Source: JBHHYN01 sp046757565 | Lineage (GTDB): Bacteria > Pseudomonadota > Gammaproteobacteria > Eutrophobiales > Eutrophobiaceae | Assembly (NCBI GenBank): GCA_046757565.1 | Contig: JBHHYN010000012.1 | Coordinates: forward strand, 1-40,579 | Direction: 5' to 3' | Length of the DNA: 40,579 nt | Shown: piece by piece, positions 18,838 through 27,441 of the stretch | Layout: each line of letters begins with the position of its first letter | Position numbering within the stretch: the first letter of the stretch is position 1 | Notes under the pieces: generated by a model | Database searches by the model: none | What the model saw: only the letters and a program-made list of their open reading frames with translations | What the model was told of the DNA's origin: nothing | Program-made: the position numbers and the translations under genes

Positions 18838-18843
18838 TATAAT
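18838..18843 (+). promoter_or_regulatory. Candidate -10 box for hemE
   Basis: A perfect TATAAT 29 bp before the hemE ATG. The -35 region at 17 bp spacing (GTGCTG) is poor, so the promoter may be weak or activator-dependent. No other promoter-like pair is visible in 18731-18872. Confidence 0.4.
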
Positions 18844-18872
18844 TTCCTCAATTAAATCAATCCGTTATCTAT

Positions 18873-19940
18873 ATGGTTCCCGAGTTAAAAAATGACCGCT
18901 TGATGAGGGCGTTATACCGTCAACCGGTTGATGTAACGCCTGTGTGGATCATGCGTCAAGCTGGTCGCTATCTTCCTGAATACCGTCATATTAGAAAAAA
19001 TGCCGGTGATTTCATGACGTTGTGCAAGACGCCGGAACTGGCCTGCGAGGTAACGCTGCAGCCGGTACGGCGTTTCCCGCTGGATGCCGCAATTCTGTTT
19101 TCGGATATCTTGACTATCCCCGATGCCATGGGACTGGGCCTCACTATTATCGAAAACAAAGGGCCGCGGTTTTCAAAACCCATTCGCAGCAGAAACGATA
19201 TTGACAATCTGTCACCCCCCGATCCCGAGACCGATCTGGGTTATGTCATGGATACGGTGCGGCTGATCTCCCGTGAACTGAATGGTGATGTTCCCCTGAT
19301 TGGTTTTGCCGGAAGCCCGTGGACCATTGCTACTTATATGGTAGAGGGTGGTTCAAGCAAGGATTTTAGCCTTGTTAAAACGATGTTGTATGAAGATCCT
19401 GCGTCAATGCACAGGCTGCTTGATGTCCTGTCAACGTCCGTTAATGAATATCTTAATGCACAAATTGCGGCCGGTATCCAGGTGGTGATGCTATTTGATA
19501 CCTGGGGAGGGATACTGTCAAAATCGGCCTATTGTGAATTTTCGCTTGACTATATGGGCAGGATTGTTGAAGGACTTGACCCGGTTCCGGACGGAAATGA
19601 AGTCCCGGTAATTTTGTTTACCAAGGGGGGTGGCCTGTGGCTGGATGACATTGCCAAAACCGGATGTAGTGCAGTAGGCGTGGACTGGACTGTCGACCTT
19701 GGCAAGGCACGCGAGCAGGTAGGAGATCGGGTCGCACTACAGGGTAATCTGGATCCGGCGGTGCTGTACTCAAATGCCGCTTCAATCCGCCGGGAAGTTA
19801 TGAAAATACTGGAGTCTTTTGGTCAGGGAAGTGGTCATGTCTTTAATCTTGGTCATGGTATCCACCCGCAAATTGATCCTGAAAATGTCTCTGCTCTTGT
19901 CGATGCCGTTCATGATCTGAGTAAATCCTATCATTCATAA
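18873..19940 (+). CDS. hemE: Uroporphyrinogen decarboxylase
   Basis: Removes four carboxylates from uroporphyrinogen III to give coproporphyrinogen III in heme synthesis; cytoplasmic, cofactor-free. 355 residues. Seen: the two family signatures, WIMRQAGRYLPEYR near the N terminus and GFAGSPWTIATYMVEGG in the middle, the ILFSDILTIPDAMG segment with the catalytic Asp, and the C-terminal NLGHGIHPQIDPENV. ATG 18873 gives the usual N terminus; no clear ribosome site. It follows gltBD, as in Pseudomonas-type order. Its stop overlaps the next start by one base. Confidence 0.97.
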   Translation: MVPELKNDRLMRALYRQPVDVTPVWIMRQAGRYLPEYRHIRKNAGDFMTLCKTPELACEVTLQPVRRFPLDAAILFSDILTIPDAMGLGLTIIENKGPRFSKPIRSRNDIDNLSPPDPETDLGYVMDTVRLISRELNGDVPLIGFAGSPWTIATYMVEGGSSKDFSLVKTMLYEDPASMHRLLDVLSTSVNEYLNAQIAAGIQVVMLFDTWGGILSKSAYCEFSLDYMGRIVEGLDPVPDGNEVPVILFTKGGGLWLDDIAKTGCSAVGVDWTVDLGKAREQVGDRVALQGNLDPAVLYSNAASIRREVMKILESFGQGSGHVFNLGHGIHPQIDPENVSALVDAVHDLSKSYHS

Positions 19941-20866
19941 TGCGTCTGTCTCTAAAAGGGAAGGCCCTGCTTTTAATAAAAGGTTTCTGCATGGGGACGG
20001 CAGACGTTATCCCTGGTGTCAGCGGCGGTACCATGGCGTTTATACTGGGCATCTATCCGGAACTGGTCGCAGCCATTAAATCCTTTGATCTCCTGTGGAT
20101 GAAATCGCTGTTACGATTTGATCTGGGAACATCTCTATCAAGGCCCAAATTCGGGTTTCTAATCCCGTTGATGATAGGGATTGGAGGTGCCTTACTGTTT
20201 TTTACACGAATTATTCCACTGCCTGTTCTGCTGCACACACATCCGGAAGAGATCTACGGTTTGTTTTTTGGCCTCATCGCAGGTTCCATTCTTGTCCTTA
20301 TCAGGGAGATGAAGGGAATAGGTCTAAATGCACTTCTACAGCTTGTTATTGGTTTTTCTCTGGGTTTATTAGTATTCAACCTGGTTCCTCTGGACACATC
20401 GGAATCCGCCTGGTTTATCTTTTTGACGGGCAGCCTGGCTATCTGCGCCATGATCCTGCCGGGTATCTCCGGTTCCTTTATTCTGTTAATACTTAACAAG
20501 TATACTTATATTTTTAGCGCCATAGGCGATTTCCGGTTTTCCATCCTGGCGCCGTTCGCATTGGGGGCGGTAACCGGCCTGGTCCTGTTCAGCCGCATCC
20601 TCTCTTATTTACTGCACCGGTATTACCGGGCCACTATCCTGGTTATTATTGGAGTATTGATCGCCTCACTTCAGATTATATGGCCGTTTCAGGAGCGCAC
20701 TTACATAATTGCCCGGGGCAAGCCACGGTTGATTGATTCCATTCCTGTATTTCCTGCGGAGTTGTCGCAGACAGTGTTATTTTCCATCTTGATGGTAGTT
20801 ATTGGTTTTATAACCATCCTGGTGATTAACAGAGTTGCTATTATTAAGGGAGAAGTAGCAGAATAG
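19940..20866 (+). CDS. DUF368 membrane protein, undecaprenyl phosphate translocase family
   Basis: Polytopic inner-membrane protein of 308 residues with about eight or more hydrophobic segments. Seen: the family-defining MGTADVIPGVSGGTMAFILG near residue 18 and the related second motif MILPGISGSFILLIL in the second half, the inverted-duplication pattern of this family. Known: DUF368 members have been reported to return undecaprenyl phosphate across the membrane for cell envelope synthesis (PopT type). Whether this one does so is inference. Starts one base inside the hemE stop, so the two form an operon. Basic N terminus (MRLSLKGK) is cytoplasmic. Confidence 0.88.
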   Translation: MRLSLKGKALLLIKGFCMGTADVIPGVSGGTMAFILGIYPELVAAIKSFDLLWMKSLLRFDLGTSLSRPKFGFLIPLMIGIGGALLFFTRIIPLPVLLHTHPEEIYGLFFGLIAGSILVLIREMKGIGLNALLQLVIGFSLGLLVFNLVPLDTSESAWFIFLTGSLAICAMILPGISGSFILLILNKYTYIFSAIGDFRFSILAPFALGAVTGLVLFSRILSYLLHRYYRATILVIIGVLIASLQIIWPFQERTYIIARGKPRLIDSIPVFPAELSQTVLFSILMVVIGFITILVINRVAIIKGEVAE

Positions 20867-20903
20867 ACATCATCAGGCGTAGTGCAAAAAATATAAATTT
20901 CTT

Positions 20904-20996
20904 CCCCGTGGTCTTGCCACGGGGGCATTAGCGATGGGGTTTCCGAAGGGGAGAAGCGCAGCGCTCCCCTTTGGCCGCCTGCGGGGTCATACCCCG
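20904..20996. repeat. Cluster of three strong hairpins before the antiporter gene
   Basis: Three successive inverted repeats: CCCCGTGG-N5-CCACGGGG (20904-20924), AAGGGGAG-N10-CTCCCCTT (20946-20971, with an inner AGCGCAGCGCT), and CGGGGT-N3-ACCCCG (20982-20996). None has a T tract, so they are unlike standard terminators. The density and GC content differ from the AT-rich flanks, which suggests an inserted palindromic element of the REP kind or a folded leader of the next mRNA. Confidence 0.55.
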
Positions 20997-21040
20997 TTGG
21001 CGAAATATATTTGAATTCACTTGGGGAAGGATTGAGCCTT

Positions 21041-23473
21041 ATGCCTCTATCTGAAATTGTCCTTGTTATTACGGGATTATTGACGATTGCCATGGTGGCA
21101 GCAGGTATCTGCAGAAACATTCCCATCCCTTACACCGTTTTTTTGGTCATACTCGGTGTTATTCTGGGCAGTGTGGCGCGGAACTGGTCTGAATTCGAAC
21201 CACTCCTTGCGTTTCAGTTAACCCCCGATCTGGTCCTTTTTTTATTCCTGCCGGCACTTATATTTGAATCCGCGTTCAATCTGGATGCCAGGCAACTGCT
21301 CAAGGATATTGCACCTGTAATGGTATTGGCGATACCGGCATTACTCATGTCAACAGCTATCATAGGCATAGGACTCTGGTCGGTACTGGATATCAGTCTG
21401 CTTCTGGCTCTGCTATTCGGAGCCCTGATATCCGCTACGGATCCGGTTGCAGTCATTGCCCTGTTCAAGGAACTCGGTGCCCCGCAACGATTAACGATAT
21501 TGGTGGAAGGGGAATCATTATTAAATGATGCGACTGCGATTGTAATATTTAAAATTATTCTTGGCCTGATTTTAGGCGGCGCCTTGACAGCGTCGGAAGT
21601 TGGAGGTGCTTTTCTGGATTTTTTCATAGTATTTTTTGGCGGTATCCTGGTGGGGGGAGCAATTGGTGTTGTCCTGAGTGAAATCCTGTATCGATTGCAT
21701 GTGGGGCTTAGTTCTTATCTGGTTATGTCAATTGTGCTTGCCTATTCATGTTTTACCATCGCTGAGCATATTCTTGATGTTTCCGGCGTGATGGCAGTCG
21801 TTGCATCCGGGATCTCCCTTGCAATATTCGGCATGAGCCGGATCCCACAAGCCGCAACACATCTTATAAAAGAAACCTGGGAAGTGATTGTGCTGGTGTG
21901 TAATTCCCTGTTATTCCTGCTGGTCGGTTTGTCAATCAATCTGGTTCAACTGCTTTCACATATAGATGTCATTTTGCTTGCTGTGTTCTTTATGTTACTG
22001 GCCCGTGCCGCGGCCGTCTATTCTATGGTCCCGGCGACTGTCCGGTTATTCAAGCTACCGTACGTCACACTGGGTGAGCGTCATGTCATGTGGTGGGGCG
22101 GGTTGAAGGGGGGACTGGCCATAGCTATAGTTCTTTCGATCCCTGAAGATCTGGCGGGGCGCGAACTTCTCCTGGACATGACCCTGGGTGCCATAATGTT
22201 TACCCTGCTCTTCAATGCCCCGACGGTGAAGCCGTTGATACAGAAACTCGGTATCGATCGGCTCACCGATGATGAACGCTCGGAACTCAAGCACGGCCTG
22301 ATTCAGGCACAAAGACATACCTCTTCAATCCTGCAGCGGTTGCATGACGTTGAGTTGATATCACGCAGCACCCAGCAACTGATACAGAAAAAAAGCGAGC
22401 ACGTTTTCGCCAGCGATGCGCCCGAAATCGATCGGAAGCAGGATGTCCGTTACCTCTACATTACCGCGTTAAGGGTAGAAGAGGAGGAATTAAAGCATCT
22501 TTATGAAACCGGTTTTATCCAGAATTATATCTACCTGGATATAAAAACCACACTGCAAAGGGACAAGGAGTCCCGGCTTACAAAACCGGAGCAGCAGCAG
22601 TCCAGGTATAAGCAAAATAAATCAAGCATCTTTTTGCGCATAGAGAGAGCCCTGATAAGACGCCTGCGTGAACATGATTGGGCTGCAGGGCTGCTTGCGA
22701 GATATCAGTATCTGAGGTTTTCACAAAGCCTGCAACGGGATATTGCCGGGATACTTACGGCCATGGCTGTACTCGATATGCTGGAAAAACAAACAGAGCA
22801 CGATAAAACCCAACGGGATCAGGTAGCCGAAGCGTATCAGGAACGCATCAAGAGAAGGCGTGAACGGCTGCGGCGCGTAGCTATCGAATTCCCGGAATTT
22901 TATTTACGTTTTGAGACAAGGATGTTTGCGAAAGTAGCGATGCTCACTGCCAGCCACTATGCGGAAGAGGCTTTTCAGCATGGCGAGATCGGATCCAAGG
23001 CATTCGCCCGTATCGAGAGAAGGATTAAAGAAACATTGGCTTCACTGCCCCCAATATCCAATCCTGCTCCGAAGCTGAAACCCAGCGATCTGATTGGGGC
23101 GGTCCCCTTTCTAAATGGTCTTTCAACGGAGGTACTGGAGGGACTGTCAAAACGAGCAAAAGCTGTCACTTTTCTGGCAAATGATATTATTATTGGTGAA
23201 GGGGAACGTGGCGACGCCTTGTATATTATTACTCATGGTCGGGTCAGTGTTATAAAGGAAGATAAAGTTGTCGCAGAACTCAGAGATGGGGAATTTTTTG
23301 GGGAAATGGCTTTACTTGGTGATCAGATCAGGTCGGCCACGGTCAAGGCGATGGTCCCTTCAACCCTGTTAAGACTAACGCGCCGGGATGTAATGTCACT
23401 TGCAGAGACTGATCCTGAATTGAAGCTACGCCTGGAAGATGCCAATGAGATGAGGCGTAAGAATCCCGATTAG
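21041..23473 (+). CDS. Na+/H+ antiporter (CPA1/NhaP type) with cyclic-nucleotide-binding domain
   Basis: About 810 residues. Seen: 12 or so membrane segments in the first 400 residues with the antiporter motifs FLPALIFESAFNLD, SATDPVAVIALFKELGAP (ion-binding Asp) and VEGESLLNDATAIVIF; then a long charged helical cytoplasmic region (about 405-680) rich in Arg and Glu; then a C-terminal cNMP-binding fold (about 690-800) with GEGERGDALYIITHGRVSV and the phosphate-cassette-like GEFFGEMALLGDQIRSATV, including the Arg after two small residues expected for nucleotide binding. I start at ATG 21041 (GGGGAAGG 10 bp upstream); TTG at 21032 and 21011 are alternatives. Tail overlaps lnt by 48 bp on the other strand. 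Confidence 0.9.
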   Translation: MPLSEIVLVITGLLTIAMVAAGICRNIPIPYTVFLVILGVILGSVARNWSEFEPLLAFQLTPDLVLFLFLPALIFESAFNLDARQLLKDIAPVMVLAIPALLMSTAIIGIGLWSVLDISLLLALLFGALISATDPVAVIALFKELGAPQRLTILVEGESLLNDATAIVIFKIILGLILGGALTASEVGGAFLDFFIVFFGGILVGGAIGVVLSEILYRLHVGLSSYLVMSIVLAYSCFTIAEHILDVSGVMAVVASGISLAIFGMSRIPQAATHLIKETWEVIVLVCNSLLFLLVGLSINLVQLLSHIDVILLAVFFMLLARAAAVYSMVPATVRLFKLPYVTLGERHVMWWGGLKGGLAIAIVLSIPEDLAGRELLLDMTLGAIMFTLLFNAPTVKPLIQKLGIDRLTDDERSELKHGLIQAQRHTSSILQRLHDVELISRSTQQLIQKKSEHVFASDAPEIDRKQDVRYLYITALRVEEEELKHLYETGFIQNYIYLDIKTTLQRDKESRLTKPEQQQSRYKQNKSSIFLRIERALIRRLREHDWAAGLLARYQYLRFSQSLQRDIAGILTAMAVLDMLEKQTEHDKTQRDQVAEAYQERIKRRRERLRRVAIEFPEFYLRFETRMFAKVAMLTASHYAEEAFQHGEIGSKAFARIERRIKETLASLPPISNPAPKLKPSDLIGAVPFLNGLSTEVLEGLSKRAKAVTFLANDIIIGEGERGDALYIITHGRVSVIKEDKVVAELRDGEFFGEMALLGDQIRSATVKAMVPSTLLRLTRRDVMSLAETDPELKLRLEDANEMRRKNPD

Positions 23474-24931
23474 TAACATTAAGGCTGCAAGAAGCAGTAC
23501 AGGTATATTTCCAAAACGCACAAAAGGGCTTGCCCCTTCAAATGAGGCAATCTCGGCAGAGAGTGATTCGGGTTTAAATTGCTCTGCTTGCCTGATAATC
23601 CTGCCTTTCTCATCGATGACCGCACTGATGCCGGTATTTGTGGCGCGTAGCATGTAGCGGCCGGTTTCTGCAGCCCGCATACGCGCCATCTGTAGATGCT
23701 GGTAAGGGGCTATTGAATCCCCGAACCAGGCATCGTTACTGATATTCACAAGTACCCGTGCGTCCGGCATAGCCTGGATGATTTCTTCGCCGAAGGTATC
23801 CTCGTAGCAGATAGATATACCCACATCTATATCTGGACCTGATAACAGAGGTTTTTTTTGATCACCGGGAGTGAAATCCGACATGGGTATTTTCAGGAAG
23901 TCTAGAAAGGGTCTTAGCAATGAATCCAGGGGCAGATATTCACCGAATGGCACCAGATGACGCTTGTGATACATTGATATACCATCATTGAACATAACGG
24001 CACTATTGTAGTATGCAGCAGTTTTCCGGTCCATAACGGGAATTCCTGCTAACAGGTTGGTATCATTCGACCGGGCCAGGTTATGAAGTTTGTTTATAAA
24101 ATCCGTTGCCTGTTGATAAAAGGCAGGAATAGCGGTTTCCGGCCAGACAATCAGATCAGAGCCCCAGTATGGTCTGGACAGGGCTAGATACTGGTCATAG
24201 GATTTCTGCCGATACTGCCGTTTCCATTTTAATTCCTGGGGTATCGCTCCCTGGATCAGTGCAATGGAAATGTCGTTTCCCGATTTCTCCGTCCAATCCT
24301 TACTTTGCAACAACCATGAACCGGACCATAAAAGTATGAAAGCGATCACAAGCGTGATGCGTTGACGCGAATTCGAATGGAGGATGCTTACCAGTATTCC
24401 TGATGAAAGAACTACGGCCCAGCTGATCCCGTAAACGCCGAACAAAGCCGCCAGACCCTTGGCAGGCGAATCAATCTGGCTGTAGCCCAGCACCAGCCAC
24501 GGGAATCCGGTAAACACCCGTGCCCGGCACCATTCGCCCAGGACCCATAATGCCGGGATGGCAACCAGCAAAAATATTTTTCTGGAGTCAGCAAAGAAAC
24601 GGCATCCAAGAAATCCGACACAAGCGGGGTAGAACGCGAGATAGGCGACCAGTAAAAATGTTATTAGCAGGGAGCCGGCAAGGTTAACTCCCCCAAACAT
24701 ATTAATACTGATATGCAACCAGCCGACACCGGTAGCAAACATGCCCAGGCCAAAAAGATAGCCGTAACAGAATGCCGTTAACGGCTGTCCGTTTATCCAG
24801 GTATTGAACAATAACGCGGGTGAAAGAACTGCCAGGAAGAAATAATTATAGGGAGCAAAGGCCAGAGTGGTGCTGGCGCCGGACAGAAGACATAATAATC
24901 CCTCGCTAACATTTTTGTTCCAACGTAACAT
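23426..24931 (-). CDS. lnt: Apolipoprotein N-acyltransferase
   Basis: Adds the third acyl chain to lipoproteins at the outer face of the inner membrane. 501 residues. Seen: six to seven hydrophobic segments in the first 210 residues, then a nitrilase-fold domain with the catalytic triad Glu265 (IVWPETAIPAF), Lys323 (MYHKRHLVPFGEYLP, second Glu331) and Cys375 (GISICYEDTFGE), and a final membrane helix. This spacing matches the known enzyme. It is the last gene of the miaB-ybeZ-ybeY-corC-lnt run. The 3' end overlaps the antiporter gene on the other strand. Confidence 0.97.
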   Translation of the reverse strand: MLRWNKNVSEGLLCLLSGASTTLAFAPYNYFFLAVLSPALLFNTWINGQPLTAFCYGYLFGLGMFATGVGWLHISINMFGGVNLAGSLLITFLLVAYLAFYPACVGFLGCRFFADSRKIFLLVAIPALWVLGEWCRARVFTGFPWLVLGYSQIDSPAKGLAALFGVYGISWAVVLSSGILVSILHSNSRQRITLVIAFILLWSGSWLLQSKDWTEKSGNDISIALIQGAIPQELKWKRQYRQKSYDQYLALSRPYWGSDLIVWPETAIPAFYQQATDFINKLHNLARSNDTNLLAGIPVMDRKTAAYYNSAVMFNDGISMYHKRHLVPFGEYLPLDSLLRPFLDFLKIPMSDFTPGDQKKPLLSGPDIDVGISICYEDTFGEEIIQAMPDARVLVNISNDAWFGDSIAPYQHLQMARMRAAETGRYMLRATNTGISAVIDEKGRIIRQAEQFKPESLSAEIASFEGASPFVRFGNIPVLLLAALMLLIGILTPHLIGIFQA

Positions 24932-25033
24932 TTTTTCAGAGCGTTATTGCGGAAGGCTGGTTAAGTTGTCGTGACTCAGACTTGATCCGGCAGTCCCTGG
25001 TATCTCGTAATATAAGACATTCCCGTTATTATA

Positions 25034-25063
25034 TCTCTGTGCCCTCCGTGTCCCTGTGGTGAA
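25034..25063. repeat. ACCACAGAG-type interspersed repeat between lnt and corC
   Basis: Read on the minus strand, 25034-25063 gives TTCACCACAGGGACACGGAG and then GGCACAGAGA. Sequences of this ACCACAGAGACACAGAGG kind recur between genes in many bacterial genomes, from memory; the function is not established. The rest of 24932-25106 holds no gene. Confidence 0.5.
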
Positions 25064-25106
25064 TCACTAAAAAAACATTCACTATTTCAGATCGTCTCAA
25101 TATATT

Positions 25107-25943
25107 TTATTGTCCTGTTTTGATAAGCCTTAGAAGATGTATGCGACGTTGATCCGATCGCAGGACTTTTATATTGAATCCGGCAAAATCAGTTGTTTCC
25201 CCGCGTTTAGGAAGGTGACCGAAGGCGTCAATAACCAGTCCCCCAATCGTATCATATTCACTATCACTCAGATCGGTATGAAATGCCTCGTTGAACTCCT
25301 CTATCGGCGTCAAGGCCTTGACGGTATAACGGTTTCTTCCATGCTGCATGATATTCTCTTCTTCCGCTATGTCATGTTCGTCTTCAATTTCACCAACGAT
25401 CTCTTCAATAACGTCCTCGATGGTTACAAGTCCGGCGACTCCATACTCATCGACAACGATTGCCATATGATTACGGCTTGTCTGGAATTCACGCAGCAGC
25501 ACATTAAGCCGTTTGCTTTCGGGGATGAAGATAGCAGGGCGCATGACGTCCTTGATATAGAAATTGTTGTTATCCGGTTTGGCGAAGTATGAAAGCAGAT
25601 CCTTGGACAGCAATATACCGAGCACATCGTTAATGTCATCGCCTATCACAGGAAATCTTGAATGTCCCGACTCTACTACACTGTTTATAATTTCCTCCGG
25701 CTTGGCATCATGTTGCACACTAACAATCTGTATACGCGGGACCATAATATCGTTAACCCGCATGTCCGATACCTGCAATGCGCCCTCAATCATGATCAAC
25801 GCATCGTGATCCAGAATATTATGATTTTCAGAATTGCGCAGGATTTCTATCAACGCTTGCTGGTCCTTTGGCTGTCGGGAAAATATCTTTTTAATGCCAT
25901 CCAGCCATGAAGCAGTGCCGTTATCAGATTGCTCTTTACGCAT
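25107..25943 (-). CDS. corC: CorC/HlyC-family CBS-domain protein
   Basis: 278 residues. Seen: a short N-terminal segment, then two CBS domains (about 66-190: VNDIMVPRIQIVSV, SGHSRFPVIGDDINDVLGIL, VMRPAIFIPESKRLNVLL, HMAIVVDEYGVAGLVTIED), then the CorC_HlyC domain (about 205-275: RYTVKALTPIEEFNEAF, YDTIGGLVIDAFGHLPKRGE). CBS pairs bind adenosine ligands. It lacks the membrane DUF21 part of larger relatives, as usual for the protein encoded beside ybeY. A role in Mg/Co efflux is the historic assignment; the exact function is uncertain. Lies 9 bp after ybeY. Confidence 0.93.
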   Translation of the reverse strand: MRKEQSDNGTASWLDGIKKIFSRQPKDQQALIEILRNSENHNILDHDALIMIEGALQVSDMRVNDIMVPRIQIVSVQHDAKPEEIINSVVESGHSRFPVIGDDINDVLGILLSKDLLSYFAKPDNNNFYIKDVMRPAIFIPESKRLNVLLREFQTSRNHMAIVVDEYGVAGLVTIEDVIEEIVGEIEDEHDIAEEENIMQHGRNRYTVKALTPIEEFNEAFHTDLSDSEYDTIGGLVIDAFGHLPKRGETTDFAGFNIKVLRSDQRRIHLLRLIKTGQ

Positions 25944-25952
25944 ACAGCAAGC

Positions 25953-26408
25953 TTATATATAGGGATCATCAAAACCAAGAGTTTTGAGGATTCTGGTTTC
26001 AAGGGATTCCATTATTTTTGCATCATGCTCATTAATATGATCATAACCTGTCAGGTGTAATGTGCCATGTATGACCAGATGCGCCCAATGTGCCTCAAGG
26101 GCTTTATTTTGTTGACATGCTTCTCTTTTAGCGACGGGGGCACAGATAACAATATCACCAAGAAATTCCGGTTCTATTTCTACAGGATCGCCGGAAGGGA
26201 ATGATAATACATTGGTGGATCCACTGGATTTTCGCCAATGTTCGTTTAATTCTTTTCCTTCATTTTCATCGACTATACGAATCGTTAATTCTGTATCCGT
26301 CCCATGGCCCGCCAAAGCTGCTTTGACCCATGAACTAATCAAATCTTCATCAGGCAAATCAGAATCATCAAGTGCATATTGTACATCAACAATAACATTC
26401 ACATGCAC
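25953..26408 (-). CDS. ybeY: Endoribonuclease YbeY, rRNA maturation
   Basis: Zinc-dependent single-strand endoribonuclease needed for 16S rRNA 3' processing and ribosome quality control. 151 residues. Seen: the zinc-ligand motif HGTLHLTGYDH with His114, His118 and His124, preceded by STNVLSFP and GDIVICAP, all diagnostic. GTG start directly after the ybeZ stop, no gap, so translation is coupled. An in-frame GTG two codons later is an alternative. Confidence 0.96.
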   Translation of the reverse strand: MHVNVIVDVQYALDDSDLPDEDLISSWVKAALAGHGTDTELTIRIVDENEGKELNEHWRKSSGSTNVLSFPSGDPVEIEPEFLGDIVICAPVAKREACQQNKALEAHWAHLVIHGTLHLTGYDHINEHDAKIMESLETRILKTLGFDDPYI

Positions 26409-27416
26409 TTATACTCGCTGGATCTTCGATTTTGTCTCTTCCCTCCTGGCGTGGCGTTCATAGGCATTCAGTATCCGCATCACCAGGGGGTGCCTGACAA
26501 CATCTTTTGATTTGAAGAAGGTAAAACTGATGCCTTGCTCATTATTGAGAATGTCGATAACATGCCGAAGCCCTGATGCCCTTCCTTTTGGCAGATCTAC
26601 CTGGGTAATGTCACCTGTAATTACTGTGGTGGATCCAAACCCGATTCTGGTAAGAAACATTTTCATTTGTTCAACTGTCGTATTCTGCGCTTCATCCAGG
26701 ATTATAAAGGATTCGTTTAAAGTGCGGCCACGCATGAAGGCGAGTGGAGCTATCTCAATGATATTTCTATCGATGTATTTTGCAACACGCTCAAATCCAA
26801 GCATTTCATATAGCGCATCATACAAAGGGCGCAGGTATGGATCGACCTTTTGCAACATATCTCCGGGCAAATAGCCCAGATTTTCACCGGCTTCAACAGC
26901 AGGCCGGACAAGAACAATGCGTCTCACCCGATCCTGTTCCAGTGCTGCAACCGCACAGGCGACCGCAAGGTAAGTCTTGCCCGTGCCGGCAGGTCCGATG
27001 CTGAAACTGATATCATGGGTCTGCATGTTACTAAGATACAGCCGTTGATTGGGGCTGCGTCCTTTAACTATCCCCCTTTTTGTTTTAATAGTAATTTCAT
27101 TCGAAACTTCATCTTTCAGCTCTTCATCGAAATTGGTTTCCTGTAGAAATAGATGAATACGTTCTGCCGATAACAGCTCCTGTTTACTGGATTCGTAAAG
27201 CTCGAAAAGCAGAAGCTTGGTTGTTCTGGCGGACTCCGGTGTGCCGATAATGCGAAAACTGTTACTACGGTTATTTATTTCGACACCTAATCTTCTTTCT
27301 ATCTGCCGCAGATGTCTGTCAGAAGGCCCGCAAAGGTTTGACAGACGAGTGTTGTCCAGAGGCTCCAGAACCATTTCTACCGCAACAGGTTGTACGATGT
27401 CGGGGGAGGTGCTCAA
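26409..27416 (-). CDS. ybeZ: PhoH-like ATPase YbeZ
   Basis: 335 residues. Seen: an N-terminal KH-like part (NLCGPSDRHLRQIERRLGVEI), then the PhoH P-loop domain with Walker A GPAGTGKT at 141-148, RPAVEAGENLGYLPGD, Walker B FIILDEAQNTT, and TRIGFGSTTVITGDITQVDLP. PhoH proteins are RNA-related ATPases/helicases; YbeZ is known to work with YbeY, its translational neighbour here. Starts 25 bp after the miaB stop. Confidence 0.95.
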   Translation of the reverse strand: MSTSPDIVQPVAVEMVLEPLDNTRLSNLCGPSDRHLRQIERRLGVEINNRSNSFRIIGTPESARTTKLLLFELYESSKQELLSAERIHLFLQETNFDEELKDEVSNEITIKTKRGIVKGRSPNQRLYLSNMQTHDISFSIGPAGTGKTYLAVACAVAALEQDRVRRIVLVRPAVEAGENLGYLPGDMLQKVDPYLRPLYDALYEMLGFERVAKYIDRNIIEIAPLAFMRGRTLNESFIILDEAQNTTVEQMKMFLTRIGFGSTTVITGDITQVDLPKGRASGLRHVIDILNNEQGISFTFFKSKDVVRHPLVMRILNAYERHARREETKSKIQRV

Positions 27417-27441
27417 GATCGGTCAATAGGAAATGGTTTCA

